DNA of 64,000 nt from Winogradskyella flava (GCF_014243395.1 NZ_JACLCP010000001.1:992001-1056000), one strand, 5' to 3'. Numbered from the stretch's first letter, positions 28,901 to 37,439 are shown. Notes: generated by a model from the letters alone, not told the origin. Translations and numbers: made by a program.

Positions 28901-29669
28901 AGATGACGATGATGGATTAAACGTAGATTTAGATTACAACAGAGTAAAAATTAGAACTTTTAAAGTAATGCCTTCCATGGTATGGCGAGGCCATTCTGGG
29001 TCTGAAGTAAAATTGGGATTAAGTTATGAATCTAATGAGGTAGATCGAACCGAAGATAGATTTATAGAACTCTTACCTGCTGATAACCCTCTATTTGACG
29101 AGCAAGATTTTTGGGGAATAGATGCTAAATATAGTTTTGTGAATAAGGACAGAGAGGCGTTTCCAACCCAGGGATTTCAAATAAGCTTGCAAGCTGGATA
29201 TAAAAATAACGTGTCTACTGAAAAAGGATTTAGTTACCTAATACCAGAAATCGGATTTGATTTTAAAGTAATTCCTAGTGGCAACTTGGTCTTGGCAACG
29301 GACTTTAGAGGGCATCTTAACTTTGGTAACGATTTTGAGTTTTATCAAGGAGCTACTTTAGGTGCTAATAATGGTCTAAGAGGCTATCGAAACCAACGAT
29401 TCACTGGTAAACGTGCTTTTGTTCAAAGTACAGATTTAAGATGGAATCTTACAAAAGTTAAAACAGGTTGGTTTCCTTTGTATCTAGGCGTTTATGGTGG
29501 TTTTGATTATGGTCGCGTGTGGTTGCCAAATGATGATTCTGATAAATGGAACAATTCATTCGGAGGAGGTGTGTTTTTAAACATGGCTAATATGATGACT
29601 GCAAACATATCTACATTCAATAGCGATGATGGCCTGCGTTTGGCCTTTAGATTAGGTTTCGGTTTTTAA
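25986..29669 (+). CDS. Metallophosphoesterase with central kinase-like motifs and a C-terminal BamA/Omp85-type barrel
   Basis: This 1227-residue envelope protein has a lipoprotein signal at Cys20 (LLSAC). Residues about 45-350 are a calcineurin-like phosphoesterase: LIGDAGY, FLGDNIYPNG, PGNHDWYSG, IHHPMF and SGHEHSLQ, all metal-binding blocks intact. The middle (about 400-800) contains LIGDWDRHQDQWRW (597-602 for GDWDRH) and LPRDRDQAF (622-630). These recall the catalytic and metal loops of atypical kinases. The last 350 residues are beta-strand-rich, contain the LGANNGLRGYRNQRF block typical of Omp85/BamA barrels and end in Phe. It probably sits in the outer membrane with the phosphoesterase in the periplasm. 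The substrate is unknown. Confidence 0.85.
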   Translation: MFKTVKCFQIFALIFLLSACATHKPQYKEGVVQEEYPANKELNHSFYLIGDAGYAIKDSAQAVLGKFKKVLDEAPENSTAIFLGDNIYPNGFTDKTEAKSKLAEARIKEQTQTAIDFKGRAIFIPGNHDWYSGVRGLKRQEKFVEDALGKNTFLPENGCPIEDIDVSDDIKLIIIDSHWYLTNWNNHPTINDDCEIKTRQAFLDEFSSEIKKARGKTTIVAIHHPMFTNGPHGGKYSFKNHMKPLPVLGTLINVFRKTNGIANVDIQNKHYNELKKRLVTIAQHNDKVIFVSGHEHSLQYLETDNLRQIVSGSGSKQSATRNVDPGLFSYGTPGYAKLDVFKDGSSHVQFYSVFDKSTVFQKQVLKPDNNVVPDYEKVFPSEVEASIYTKEETEVSGTHKFLWGDRYRKYFSTKIKAPTVNLDTLYGGLKPVRKGGGNQSKSLRLEDKNGAQYVMRALRKQALQYLQAIVFKDQYIEGQFEDTAIQELLLDVFTGSHPYAPFVIGDLSDAIGIYHTNPILYYVPKQNALGVYNNDFGDELYMIEEHTSEGHSDLASFGFQDEIESTDDMMQKLHKDEDIIIDEAAYIRARLFDMLIGDWDRHQDQWRWIEFKENGKKVFRPLPRDRDQAFSIMGDGALLGTAIKLIPTARLLREYSDDLEDVKGVNVEPYPLDMELIQHSTKDIWDEQVKIIQKGITDEVIERAFLNMPKEVRDETVEEIKRKLRARRGNLQKISDRYFKLTNELAVIKGTNKDDWFDIERMPDGETKVTGYRIKGGEKADIFINRVYKKSQTKEIWIYGLDDDDVFHVFGDGDDCIKVLLLGGQNNDTYDIENGYRIKYYDYKTKPNTFKTNKGSRRLTDNYYTNVYNYRKLKTGTTQILPSLGANPDDGFRVGAAFTKTNFNFERNPFSSRHSLNTAYYFATSGFDISYNGEFANVFFQNVNFAIDVDFTSPNYATNFFGFGNETPNPEADDDDGLNVDLDYNRVKIRTFKVMPSMVWRGHSGSEVKLGLSYESNEVDRTEDRFIELLPADNPLFDEQDFWGIDAKYSFVNKDREAFPTQGFQISLQAGYKNNVSTEKGFSYLIPEIGFDFKVIPSGNLVLATDFRGHLNFGNDFEFYQGATLGANNGLRGYRNQRFTGKRAFVQSTDLRWNLTKVKTGWFPLYLGVYGGFDYGRVWLPNDDSDKWNNSFGGGVFLNMANMMTANISTFNSDDGLRLAFRLGFGF

Positions 29670-29681
29670 AAAAGAATTATA

Positions 29682-30278
29682 ATGTCTAGTCCAACTTTAA
29701 TATGTATACCTGATATTAGTGGTTTCACCGAATTTATGAGTGAGACCAATATTGAGTTAAGTGCAAAAGTTATTCCGTCATTGTTGAATAATATTATTTA
29801 TTCAAACGAGATTAATTTAAAGGTCTCTGAAATTGAGGGTGATGCAGTACTTTTTTTTAGAAAAGGTAAGCTACCACCATTCAAGGATTTAATTACTCAA
29901 TGTAAATTATTCTTCAATGAATTTTATAAGCAGTTGGATGTGTTATCTCAAAAGTATAGTGAAGAAAAAGGAATAAGAAACATTCCAAAATTAGGTCTTA
30001 AAATTATTCTTCATTTTGGTGATGATGTTAAGTCTGTTCAAATTGGAAATCGCATTAAATTGATGGGAGAGGATGTTATAGTTGCACATCGTTTATTAAA
30101 GAATGATATCAAAGAAGATGAATATTTACTTATTTCTGAAGCTTTGTTAGATCAATATAAAGATGAAGTTATTGAACGTAATTTTAATTGGGGAGAGCTA
30201 AAGGACAATGACCAAAAATATAGGCATTTAGGTGAAATAAATTATAGTTATGTTAAAATGCATAAGCTAATAGGCTAA
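29682..30278 (+). CDS. DUF2652 protein with class III nucleotidyl cyclase fold
   Basis: The 198-residue cytoplasmic protein follows the class III adenylate/guanylate cyclase pattern. PDISGFTEFM carries Asp11 (first metal ligand), EIEGDAVLFF carries Asp54 (second) and LGLKIILHFGD is the central strand. MGEDVIVAHRLLKN carries Arg137, which aligns with the phosphate-binding Arg. Some determinants differ: Glu50 replaces the purine-reading Lys, Lys126 replaces the Asp partner and Ile133 replaces the ribose-contacting Asn. It could be a cyclase of altered specificity or a nucleotide-binding relic. It lies 12 bases after the metallophosphoesterase-barrel gene and 7 bases from a convergent gene. Confidence 0.72.
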   Translation: MSSPTLICIPDISGFTEFMSETNIELSAKVIPSLLNNIIYSNEINLKVSEIEGDAVLFFRKGKLPPFKDLITQCKLFFNEFYKQLDVLSQKYSEEKGIRNIPKLGLKIILHFGDDVKSVQIGNRIKLMGEDVIVAHRLLKNDIKEDEYLLISEALLDQYKDEVIERNFNWGELKDNDQKYRHLGEINYSYVKMHKLIG

Positions 30279-30285
30279 TCAAGCC

Positions 30286-31095
30286 TTAATTAATACTAAA
30301 GCTATAAAGGTTGCCACCTGTTGTACCATTTCGTTCATCAGTGATATATGCAACAGCATCATTTTTAAAGCAAACACCCTCTTTTTGAGAATTGTGTTCA
30401 AATGGTAGCTCTGTGGTACTACCAGAAAAGAAAGCGTCACTTTTAAAGTTGGTTATTTTCCAAAGTTTATCGTGATTGAGTAGAATAATAGTCTTTCCAT
30501 TTTCACTTATATCTGCTGAAGTAATCTTATTATCCTTTCCATCTAAATTGTATTTGGAATGAACCATGGCTTCGTGTTTACCCATTTTATTGGGTACTTT
30601 TAAAACAATAAATTTCTTTGATTCTTTACTCATGATGTAAAACGAATCTTTGAATAAAAAGAAGGCCTCAAAGTCTTTTGAATCCTGTTTTTTGGGTAAT
30701 GTAAACTCTATGATTTCTGCCTCTGCGTTCTCTTTGCTTAAATCTTCATAGTTTATTTTTAATATTCTGAAGATTTTACGTTTTTCATTATTATTTCCGA
30801 AATCACCTATATAAATATTGCCTAGTTTGTCTGAGGTTAAATCTTCCCAATCAATGTTGCTTGCATTAGTAATCACAACTTTTTTTAAAATATCGCCCTT
30901 TTCATTAAGTCCGTATAGTTCACTATCATTTCCTGAATCTTGAATGGTCCAAATTAAATCAGACTGAGGAATGGTTTCAGCAGCGGATGCCTCTTTTAAA
31001 CTATTATTAACGTCACCTTCAAAATTTAGTTGACCATTGGATTGGCAAGAAGTGGTTATAATAAAAATAAATATTAGTCTTTTAAAGTATATCAT
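30286..31095 (-). CDS. Lipoprotein of unknown function, propeller-like
   Basis: The 269-residue product has a lipoprotein signal ending TTSC (about residue 17). The body has repeated beta-type segments such as LIWTIQDSGNDSELYGLN, NIYIGDFGNN, SFYIMSKESKKF and TIILLNHDKLWKI. These look like blades of a beta-propeller, close to SdiA-regulated/esterase-like phytase proteins of Bacteroidota. I see no catalytic signature. It is a single gene, divergent from the flavoprotein at 31180 and nearly abutting the cyclase-like gene tail to tail. A weak AGGCT/AGCCT stem spans the junction at 30272-30286 and could act as a bidirectional terminator. Confidence 0.75.
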   Translation of the reverse strand: MIYFKRLIFIFIITTSCQSNGQLNFEGDVNNSLKEASAAETIPQSDLIWTIQDSGNDSELYGLNEKGDILKKVVITNASNIDWEDLTSDKLGNIYIGDFGNNNEKRKIFRILKINYEDLSKENAEAEIIEFTLPKKQDSKDFEAFFLFKDSFYIMSKESKKFIVLKVPNKMGKHEAMVHSKYNLDGKDNKITSADISENGKTIILLNHDKLWKITNFKSDAFFSGSTTELPFEHNSQKEGVCFKNDAVAYITDERNGTTGGNLYSFSIN

Positions 31096-31179
31096 TGTAG
31101 TTTTATTGCTTTAAATATAATAATAATTGGAAGTGGTATTAACAAACAATAAGTTATAAAATCATCTTAAAATATAGAC

Positions 31180-32397
31180 TTGAGTAAACATAAGGATATA
31201 ATAATTATTGGTGGTGGTGCAGCTGGTTTTTTCTCAGCTATTAATATTGCTGAGCAATATTCTGATTTGTCCGTAGCTATTTTAGAACGTGGTAAAACAG
31301 GACTTCAAAAGGTTAAAATATCTGGAGGTGGTCGTTGTAATGTGACACATGCTGAATTTATTCCGTCAGAATTAGTCATAAATTACCCAAGAGGTGAAAA
31401 AGAACTATTAGGCCCCTTTCATAGCTTTATGACTGGTGATACGATCACTTGGTTTGAAGAACGTGGCGTAGAATTGAAAATTGAAGAGGACGGTAGAATG
31501 TTTCCAGTTTCAAATTCATCACAAACTATTATTGACTGCTTTTTAGATGAAGCTAAAACACATGGCGTTGATGTGCTATACAACCATTCGGTAAAGTCTA
31601 TTGATGTTTTGGATAATGGTTTTTCAATAGAAACGTCTCAAGAGAATTTTCAATGTGGTCAATTAATTATAGCCACTGGTAGCAATACTAAAATTTGGAA
31701 GCTCCTTGAAGATTTGGGGCATACCATAGTAGAACCTGTGCCATCACTTTTTACTTTCGACATCAGGGATGAGCGTATTCGAAACATTCCAGGAGTTGTA
31801 GCAAAAGATGTTGAGGTAAAAGTTTTAGGGACGGATTTAATTTCAACTGGGCCTTTATTGATCACACATGTTGGAATGAGCGCACCAGCGATTTTAAAAT
31901 TATCTGCATTTGGTGCCATTGAGTTATCAAAACTTAATTATCATTTTGATATAGAAGTAAATTTTATTCGTCAAGATTTAGACAGTTGTTTAGCATCACT
32001 TAAAAGTTTAAAATTAGATTTAGCTAAAAAGTTAGTGGTTAACTATACGCAATTTGATTTACCTAAACGACTTTGGAAACAACTGGTTTTAGATGCAAAT
32101 ATTGACGAAACCAATCGTTGGGCAGATATCAATAAGAATCAAATTGATGCGCTGTCAAAACAATTAACTAAAGCTATATTCAAGGTTACTGGTAAAAGCA
32201 CATTTAAAGAAGAGTTCGTAACGGCCGGAGGTGTGGATTTAAGAGAAATAAACTTTAAAACATTTGAAAGCAAACTTATACCCGACTTATATTTTGCGGG
32301 AGAAGTTATTAATGTAGATGCTGTTACTGGAGGATTTAATTTTCAGAATGCTTGGACTAGTGCTTATATCGCTTCTAGGTCAATACAATTAAAGTAA
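31180..32397 (+). CDS. FAD-dependent flavoprotein of the HI0933/BaiN family
   Basis: The 405-residue protein starts with TTG 31180; the FAD-binding loop IIIGGGAAGFFSAI follows within ten residues, so no earlier start is needed. KISGGGRCNVTH is the diagnostic HI0933-family block, with LIIATGS in the middle and TAGGVDL, YFAGEVINVDAVTGGFNFQNAW at the C-terminus (FAD contact). The family includes putative aminoacetone oxidases and flavin reductases such as BaiN; the substrate here is unknown. Its last 34 bases overlap the end of the oppositely oriented histidine kinase gene. Confidence 0.9.
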   Translation: MSKHKDIIIIGGGAAGFFSAINIAEQYSDLSVAILERGKTGLQKVKISGGGRCNVTHAEFIPSELVINYPRGEKELLGPFHSFMTGDTITWFEERGVELKIEEDGRMFPVSNSSQTIIDCFLDEAKTHGVDVLYNHSVKSIDVLDNGFSIETSQENFQCGQLIIATGSNTKIWKLLEDLGHTIVEPVPSLFTFDIRDERIRNIPGVVAKDVEVKVLGTDLISTGPLLITHVGMSAPAILKLSAFGAIELSKLNYHFDIEVNFIRQDLDSCLASLKSLKLDLAKKLVVNYTQFDLPKRLWKQLVLDANIDETNRWADINKNQIDALSKQLTKAIFKVTGKSTFKEEFVTAGGVDLREINFKTFESKLIPDLYFAGEVINVDAVTGGFNFQNAWTSAYIASRSIQLK

Positions 32398-34673
32398 TGC
32401 TGCTCTTTATTGGCATAGCGTTGTATCACAGCTTTAAAGTCCTCAAAAATATAAGGCTTTGTAATAATTTGATTAATACCAACGTATTTTGCCTTTAGTG
32501 CTATTTCTGCAGAGTTCAATGCCGTAAGTGCCAAAATAGGAATATGTGGATTAAACATTCTGATATGTTTTGTGGCTTCGTAACCATCCATGTCCGGCAT
32601 ATTAATATCCATTAAAACCAAATCAAAAGCTTTTTCTTTAATCATGGAAATAGCTTCTCTACCATTGGACAAGGTTTCACAAGTGTAGCCTTCAATCCTT
32701 TCAATATTTTTCTTGCTTATCAATAAATTGATCTTATTATCATCCACAATTAATATGTGTCTATGTTTTATGGAATCAATTTTTGGAGTATTTGTCTGAA
32801 TGGGTGACAGTGCTCGCTGAAACGTTATCTCGAAGAAAAATTTAGTACCTAAACCTGGCTTGGATATAAAATCAATATCAGCATCGTGACATTTGAGCAA
32901 AGTTTTGACTACAAAAAGACCCAAACCAGAACCGCTACTGTTTTTATGCAAAAAGGTTTTATTTTCAAAAGCATTGAAAACCACATCTCTATGTATCTCA
33001 TCGATTCCAATCCCTGTGTCTTCAACTTCAAATCTTAAACTCAAGCTGTCTTCGGTACGTTTATTTTCTTTAACCGATATGCCTATATGACCTTCTTTGG
33101 TATAGCGTACGGCATTGTAGGCAAGATTAATGAGTATTTGGCTAAAGGCTACCTTATCGATCATCAAGAAATCATTTGCAATAGAATCGTCTACATTGGT
33201 TTGAATTTTTAATCCCTTGTTTTTTGCTGCAATTTCTACTGTGCTTACAACATTTTGAACAATTTTATGAATCTGATCCGGTTTCAGACGAAGCGTTTTT
33301 TCTTCGAAACGCAATTTTTTGACTTGTAGGATATTATCAATTAGAATCGATAGGTAATTACTGGAAGAAATCAATGAATTTAGATAAGACTTACGTTTGC
33401 TTTTATTTGGCTCTTGGTCCACGAGTGTAGCAAGTCCAGTAATACCATAAATAGGTGTGCGTAATTCATGGCTTACAATAGAGAAAAACTCAAGTCTATC
33501 CTTGTCAATAGCGAGTAGTTTTGCGTTTGATCGTTTTAAAGCTTTATTTATTGCTTGTATATTTCGTTTTGCCCTTATGTAAAAGAAGAATATTATTAAG
33601 GTTGCAATAAGCATTATGGCAGTTAGCACCAAAGTAATCAATAATACTTTTGAGGCTTTGGCATCCTGTTTACGTATATCATTGGCGTGACGTAATTCAT
33701 TTTGAGTATTAATGATATTGTACATAATATCACCGTTTCTAGAGTTCCTTTTCTCATAAGTAACTACGGCATTATATTTATAGGTATCTGCCGCAAGCAA
33801 ATATTTAGTAGCGGAATCTAAATTTTTATTTACTTCGGTGTAATAAAGATATTTATAGAAGTTATAAGTCCCTAATTTTCTATACAAGTCAGGATCCTCC
33901 TTGAAAGCTAATTTAATAGCATCATCACTGAGATTAAATAATAAATCGAATCTATCTTTTTTTCCAATGTTTAGTTTTACATGAGCAATGGTTTTGTAAT
34001 AAAAATAGGACTGTTGCAGTCTACTTTTAAAAAAAGCTTCGTCACGGATTTTAGAAAATACTAGCTTAGAGAAATCGACAGTATCCAGCAACTTTAAAGC
34101 ATTTTTGGAAGCCCTTAACAATTCCTTATTTTCATAAGCGTAATAGTTCTTCTTTATTTTATTTTCGAGATTAATAAAATAAAGTTCACTATTTAATTCT
34201 GAAGACAGCTCCTGTGCAATAGGATACAAACTATCAAATCTCTTATAGTTTTTTTCTAATAAATAGGTTTTAAGCAAACTCGAAAGTGCTGCATCTTTAC
34301 CTTTCCTTGAGTTGATAGAATCGTAGAGATTATAAGATTTTTTATGATAAAGTTCGGCGTTTTTAAAACTAGACATTTTGGCCGATACCTCGCCAATAGC
34401 ATTATAGGTTTGAGCTTCTGTTGATCTTAGTTTGAATTTTTTGGCAAAAGTAAGCGCTTCGTTAAGCAAAGAAGTAGCCTTAAACAAGCTATCATTCTTG
34501 ATTAACTCCTCTAATCGATGATCATCAAAAGTACAAGTAAAACTACCATTATTGTCTTTAATTAGTAATTCCTGAGCATTCAAAAACAGACCGTTTGAGA
34601 ACGAAAATAGCAGGAATATGACAACAATATGAGATTTGGGGAAACGCATATTTTGAGTATAATGGCTAAACAT
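32364..34673 (-). CDS. TPR-containing hybrid histidine kinase with C-terminal receiver
   Basis: The product has up to 769 residues. A second ATG at 34649 places the signal peptide (MRFPKSHIVVIFLLF) right at the N-terminus and may be the true start. The periplasmic half (about 30-330) is helical and TPR-like. A membrane segment (VLLITLVLTAIMLIATLIIFFF) precedes the kinase. SIVSHELRTPIYGITG carries His402, followed by ATPase boxes (LINLAYNAVRY, DTGIGI, GSGLGLFVV). The receiver starts HILIVDDNKIN, with phospho-acceptor Asp689 in LVLMDINMP. Domain order and spacing match the kinase at 40428 (His400, Asp689), so the two are paralogues. No output regulator is adjacent. Confidence 0.9.
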   Translation of the reverse strand: MFSHYTQNMRFPKSHIVVIFLLFSFSNGLFLNAQELLIKDNNGSFTCTFDDHRLEELIKNDSLFKATSLLNEALTFAKKFKLRSTEAQTYNAIGEVSAKMSSFKNAELYHKKSYNLYDSINSRKGKDAALSSLLKTYLLEKNYKRFDSLYPIAQELSSELNSELYFINLENKIKKNYYAYENKELLRASKNALKLLDTVDFSKLVFSKIRDEAFFKSRLQQSYFYYKTIAHVKLNIGKKDRFDLLFNLSDDAIKLAFKEDPDLYRKLGTYNFYKYLYYTEVNKNLDSATKYLLAADTYKYNAVVTYEKRNSRNGDIMYNIINTQNELRHANDIRKQDAKASKVLLITLVLTAIMLIATLIIFFFYIRAKRNIQAINKALKRSNAKLLAIDKDRLEFFSIVSHELRTPIYGITGLATLVDQEPNKSKRKSYLNSLISSSNYLSILIDNILQVKKLRFEEKTLRLKPDQIHKIVQNVVSTVEIAAKNKGLKIQTNVDDSIANDFLMIDKVAFSQILINLAYNAVRYTKEGHIGISVKENKRTEDSLSLRFEVEDTGIGIDEIHRDVVFNAFENKTFLHKNSSGSGLGLFVVKTLLKCHDADIDFISKPGLGTKFFFEITFQRALSPIQTNTPKIDSIKHRHILIVDDNKINLLISKKNIERIEGYTCETLSNGREAISMIKEKAFDLVLMDINMPDMDGYEATKHIRMFNPHIPILALTALNSAEIALKAKYVGINQIITKPYIFEDFKAVIQRYANKEQHYFNCIDLEAI

Positions 34674-34759
34674 ACTAATTTTTGCCGATTAAGCGCATAT
34701 TTTTTAGATAAAATACCAATATTTAGGTGGTTAATAGTATTTTTCGGTTATTCATAATT

Positions 34760-35287
34760 ATGAAAACACATGTTGCGCTTTTGAGAGGAATCAATGTTGG
34801 CGGTCATAAAAAAGTACCAATGACAGAGCTTAGGGAATTGTTGACTAAATCTGGGTTAGAAAATGTGAAAACCTATATACAAAGCGGTAATGTGATTTTT
34901 CAATATCAGAGTAATGATCTCAAAGTACTAGAGAATCATATTAAAAAAGCAATTTTAGACCATTTTGGTTTCGAGGTTTCTGTTTTAGTTAGAGCTAAAG
35001 TGCAGTTGAAAACAATACTTGATAATTGCCCATTTCCAGAAGAGAATAAAGTCAATAGCTATTTTGCTATTCTATCGGAAATTCCAAATGCCAATTTGGT
35101 TAAGGAAGCCTATGCAAAAACCTATGAAAATGAAGAATATGAAATTATAAATGACTGTTTATATTTCTATTGTGCCAAGGGTTATGGTAACGCCAAGTTT
35201 AATCTAAATTACTTTGAACGAAAATTAAAAGTTAGTGCAACTTCAAGGAATTATAAAACGATGGTAAAATTACTTGAGCTGTCTTAA
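34760..35287 (+). CDS. DUF1697 family protein
   Basis: The 175-residue protein begins at ATG 34760; an upstream in-frame extension to 34727 adds residues not seen in the family. MKTHVALLRGINVGGHKKV is the DUF1697 N-terminal signature, and the internal YIQSGNVIFQ block and C-terminal SATSRNYKTMVKL also fit. The fold is a ferredoxin-like duplication with no assigned enzymatic role. It stands alone between the divergent kinase and mvaD. Confidence 0.88.
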   Translation: MKTHVALLRGINVGGHKKVPMTELRELLTKSGLENVKTYIQSGNVIFQYQSNDLKVLENHIKKAILDHFGFEVSVLVRAKVQLKTILDNCPFPEENKVNSYFAILSEIPNANLVKEAYAKTYENEEYEIINDCLYFYCAKGYGNAKFNLNYFERKLKVSATSRNYKTMVKLLELS

Positions 35288-35315
35288 AAAGATTAAAATG
35301 CCCGTCATAATTCCT

Positions 35316-35323
35316 TATTTTTG
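35316..35323 (+). promoter_or_regulatory. Bacteroidota -7 promoter element before mvaD
   Basis: TATTTTTG matches the TAnnTTTG consensus and lies 17 bases before the mvaD ATG. No clear -33 TTTG partner is visible at the expected distance, so this is supported by one box only. Confidence 0.45.
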
Positions 35324-35340
35324 TAAAGAATTTTATTTTA

Positions 35341-36420
35341 ATGACAGAACAAGATTTTATACTCAAATCATATAATTCAAATATTAAGAGTGGCTCAGTA
35401 AAGTGGTCGGCACCAAGTAATATCGCTTTAGTAAAATACTGGGGAAAAAAGGAAAACCAAATTCCAGAAAATCCATCAATAAGTTTTACGCTTTCAAACT
35501 GTAAAACAATAACCGAAGTTACTTACACTAAAAAAGAAGATAATGCTTTAAGCTTTGATGTGTTTTTTGAAGACAAGTTAAACGAGGCTTTCAAACCAAA
35601 AATTCAAACCTTTTTTGAGCGTATTGAAACCTATATGCCCTTTTTAAGGGATTACCATTTTAAAATAGAGACCTCAAATACATTTCCACACAGTTCGGGC
35701 ATTGCGTCATCAGCGTCTGGTATGAGTGCATTAGCGTTATGTTTATTGAGTATTGAAGAAGATCTAGGCGTTGATTATGCTGACGATTACTTCAATAAAA
35801 AAGCATCATTTTTAGCACGACTAGGCTCAGGTAGTGCATGCAGAAGTATAGAGGGAGAACTTGTGGTTTGGGGGCAAAACAAAAGCACAGAAAGTTCGGA
35901 TTTATTTGGAATAAAATATGATGGCGAAGTACATTCCAATTTTAAGAATTACCAAGACACTATTCTTCTGGTTGATAAAGGAGAAAAGCAAGTGAGTAGC
36001 ACGGTTGGGCATAAATTAATGTTTGGCCATCCATTTGCAAAAGAACGCTTTGCTCAAGCCCATGATAATATTGCAGACCTAAAAGCTATTTTAGCTTCAG
36101 GCGATTTCAAAGCATTTATCAAAATCGTAGAAAGTGAGGCCTTAACACTTCATGCCATGATGATGACGAGTATGCCATATTTTATCTTGATGAAGCCCAA
36201 CACCTTGGAAATCATAAATAAAATCTGGAAGTTCAGGGAAGATACCAATTCTAATATTTGTTTTACACTAGATGCAGGTGCCAACGTTCATGTATTGTAT
36301 CCTGAAATGGAGAAAGATATTATTTTACAGTTTATTAAAAATGATTTGGTAAGCCATTGTCAAAATGATCATTTCATTTCGGATTCCATTGGCAAAGGGG
36401 CACAATTAATAAAACATTAA
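35341..36420 (+). CDS. mvaD: Diphosphomevalonate decarboxylase
   Basis: The 359-residue enzyme is typical in length. It converts mevalonate diphosphate and ATP to isopentenyl diphosphate. Family blocks are WSAPSNIALVKYWGKK near the N-terminus, NPSISFTLSNCKT, and the GHMP ATP loop FPHSSGIASSASGMSALAL. SGSACRSIEGELVVWG contains the invariant Arg, and CFTLDAGANVHVLYP holds the catalytic Asp. The next gene encodes mevalonate kinase, confirming that this organism uses the mevalonate route, as Flavobacteria commonly do. It has its own putative -7 box. Confidence 0.94.
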   Translation: MTEQDFILKSYNSNIKSGSVKWSAPSNIALVKYWGKKENQIPENPSISFTLSNCKTITEVTYTKKEDNALSFDVFFEDKLNEAFKPKIQTFFERIETYMPFLRDYHFKIETSNTFPHSSGIASSASGMSALALCLLSIEEDLGVDYADDYFNKKASFLARLGSGSACRSIEGELVVWGQNKSTESSDLFGIKYDGEVHSNFKNYQDTILLVDKGEKQVSSTVGHKLMFGHPFAKERFAQAHDNIADLKAILASGDFKAFIKIVESEALTLHAMMMTSMPYFILMKPNTLEIINKIWKFREDTNSNICFTLDAGANVHVLYPEMEKDIILQFIKNDLVSHCQNDHFISDSIGKGAQLIKH

Positions 36421-36465
36421 CGAGGGCTTAAGGGCTGAGGGCAAACCAAATAGGATTATAATCCG

Positions 36466-36473
36466 TATATTTG
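36466..36473 (+). promoter_or_regulatory. Bacteroidota -7 promoter element before mevalonate kinase
   Basis: TATATTTG fits TAnnTTTG and is 24 bases before the kinase ATG. Together with the box before mvaD it suggests that these pathway genes can be started separately. No convincing -33 box is visible. Confidence 0.42.
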
Positions 36474-36497
36474 TTAAAGGAAATCGCTTAATACAAC

Positions 36498-37427
36498 ATG
36501 AAAGGACCCCTTTTTTACTCAAAAATCTTGCTTTTTGGTGAATACGGAATCATCAAAGACTCTAAAGGTTTATCTATTCCATATAATTTTTACAATGGTG
36601 CTTTAAAAGTGGATGAAAATCCAACAGAAGAAGCCCTGTCGTCTAATGCTAGTCTAAAGCGTTTTGTTGCGTATCTAGAGGGCTTGGATAAAGAATTAGT
36701 ATCGTTTGATGTTAAGACCTTACAGAATGATGTCGATGCAGGTATGTACTTCGACTCTTCCATTCCCCAAGGTTATGGTGTTGGTAGTAGTGGTGCATTG
36801 GTTGCGGCTATTTATGATAAGTACGCATCCGATAAGATTACAGTTTTAGAAAATCTAACACGTGAAAAGTTATTAAAGCTTAAAGCTATCTTTTCTGCTA
36901 TGGAATCGTTTTTTCATGGTAAGTCTTCAGGTTTAGATCCTTTAAACAGTTACTTAAGCCTTCCAATACTTATTAACTCTAAAGATAACATTGAAGCCAC
37001 TGGTATTCCATCTCAAAAAACAGAAGGAAAAGGAGCCGTATTTCTATTAGATAGTGGTATTGTTGGAGAAACTGCTCCAATGGTTAGCATTTTCATGGAA
37101 AACATGAAGAATGAAGGTTTCCGTAGTATGTTAAAAGATCAATTTATAAAGCATACGGATGCTTGTGTTGATGATTTCCTTAAAGGTGACATTAAGTCCC
37201 TATTTAAAAATACCAAACAGTTGTCTAAAGTAGTGTTGAACAACTTTAAACCTATGATACCCAAACAGTTCCATGAATTATGGAAAAAGGGTATTGAAAC
37301 TAACGATTATTATCTCAAGCTTTGTGGCTCTGGTGGTGGTGGTTATATTTTAGGGTTTACTAAAAATATTGAAAAAGCTAAAGAAGCTTTAAAAGATCAG
37401 AAATTAGAAGTAGTATATAACTTTTAG
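36498..37427 (+). CDS. Mevalonate kinase-type GHMP kinase
   Basis: The 309-residue protein has the three GHMP motifs: KILLFGEYGII at the N-terminus, PQGYGVGSSGALVAA (ATP loop) and KLCGSGGGGYILGF near the C-terminus. The Asp of SSGLDPLNSY is the likely catalytic base. It should phosphorylate mevalonate; a phosphomevalonate role cannot be excluded by eye. It is 78 bases after mvaD and 12 before a small membrane ORF. Flavobacterial mevalonate kinases are divergent from the animal enzyme, which fits the modest resemblance. Confidence 0.88.
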   Translation: MKGPLFYSKILLFGEYGIIKDSKGLSIPYNFYNGALKVDENPTEEALSSNASLKRFVAYLEGLDKELVSFDVKTLQNDVDAGMYFDSSIPQGYGVGSSGALVAAIYDKYASDKITVLENLTREKLLKLKAIFSAMESFFHGKSSGLDPLNSYLSLPILINSKDNIEATGIPSQKTEGKGAVFLLDSGIVGETAPMVSIFMENMKNEGFRSMLKDQFIKHTDACVDDFLKGDIKSLFKNTKQLSKVVLNNFKPMIPKQFHELWKKGIETNDYYLKLCGSGGGGYILGFTKNIEKAKEALKDQKLEVVYNF

Positions 37428-37439
37428 GATATCTGGGAA

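Noticed and set aside
19298-30278. HD-PycTM protein and cyclase-like protein as one Pycsar defence locus
   Set aside because: They are about 9 kb apart, on opposite strands, with the ergothioneine genes between them, and the cyclase-like protein has altered pocket residues. I keep them as separate observations.
34727-34759. Longer start for the DUF1697 gene
   Set aside because: The family signature begins with the ATG at 34760; the extra residues look like untranslated AT-rich leader.
36421-36445. Repeated AGGGCT units after mvaD
   Set aside because: Three imperfect copies over 25 bases with irregular spacing; too short to call a functional repeat, and a promoter element follows.
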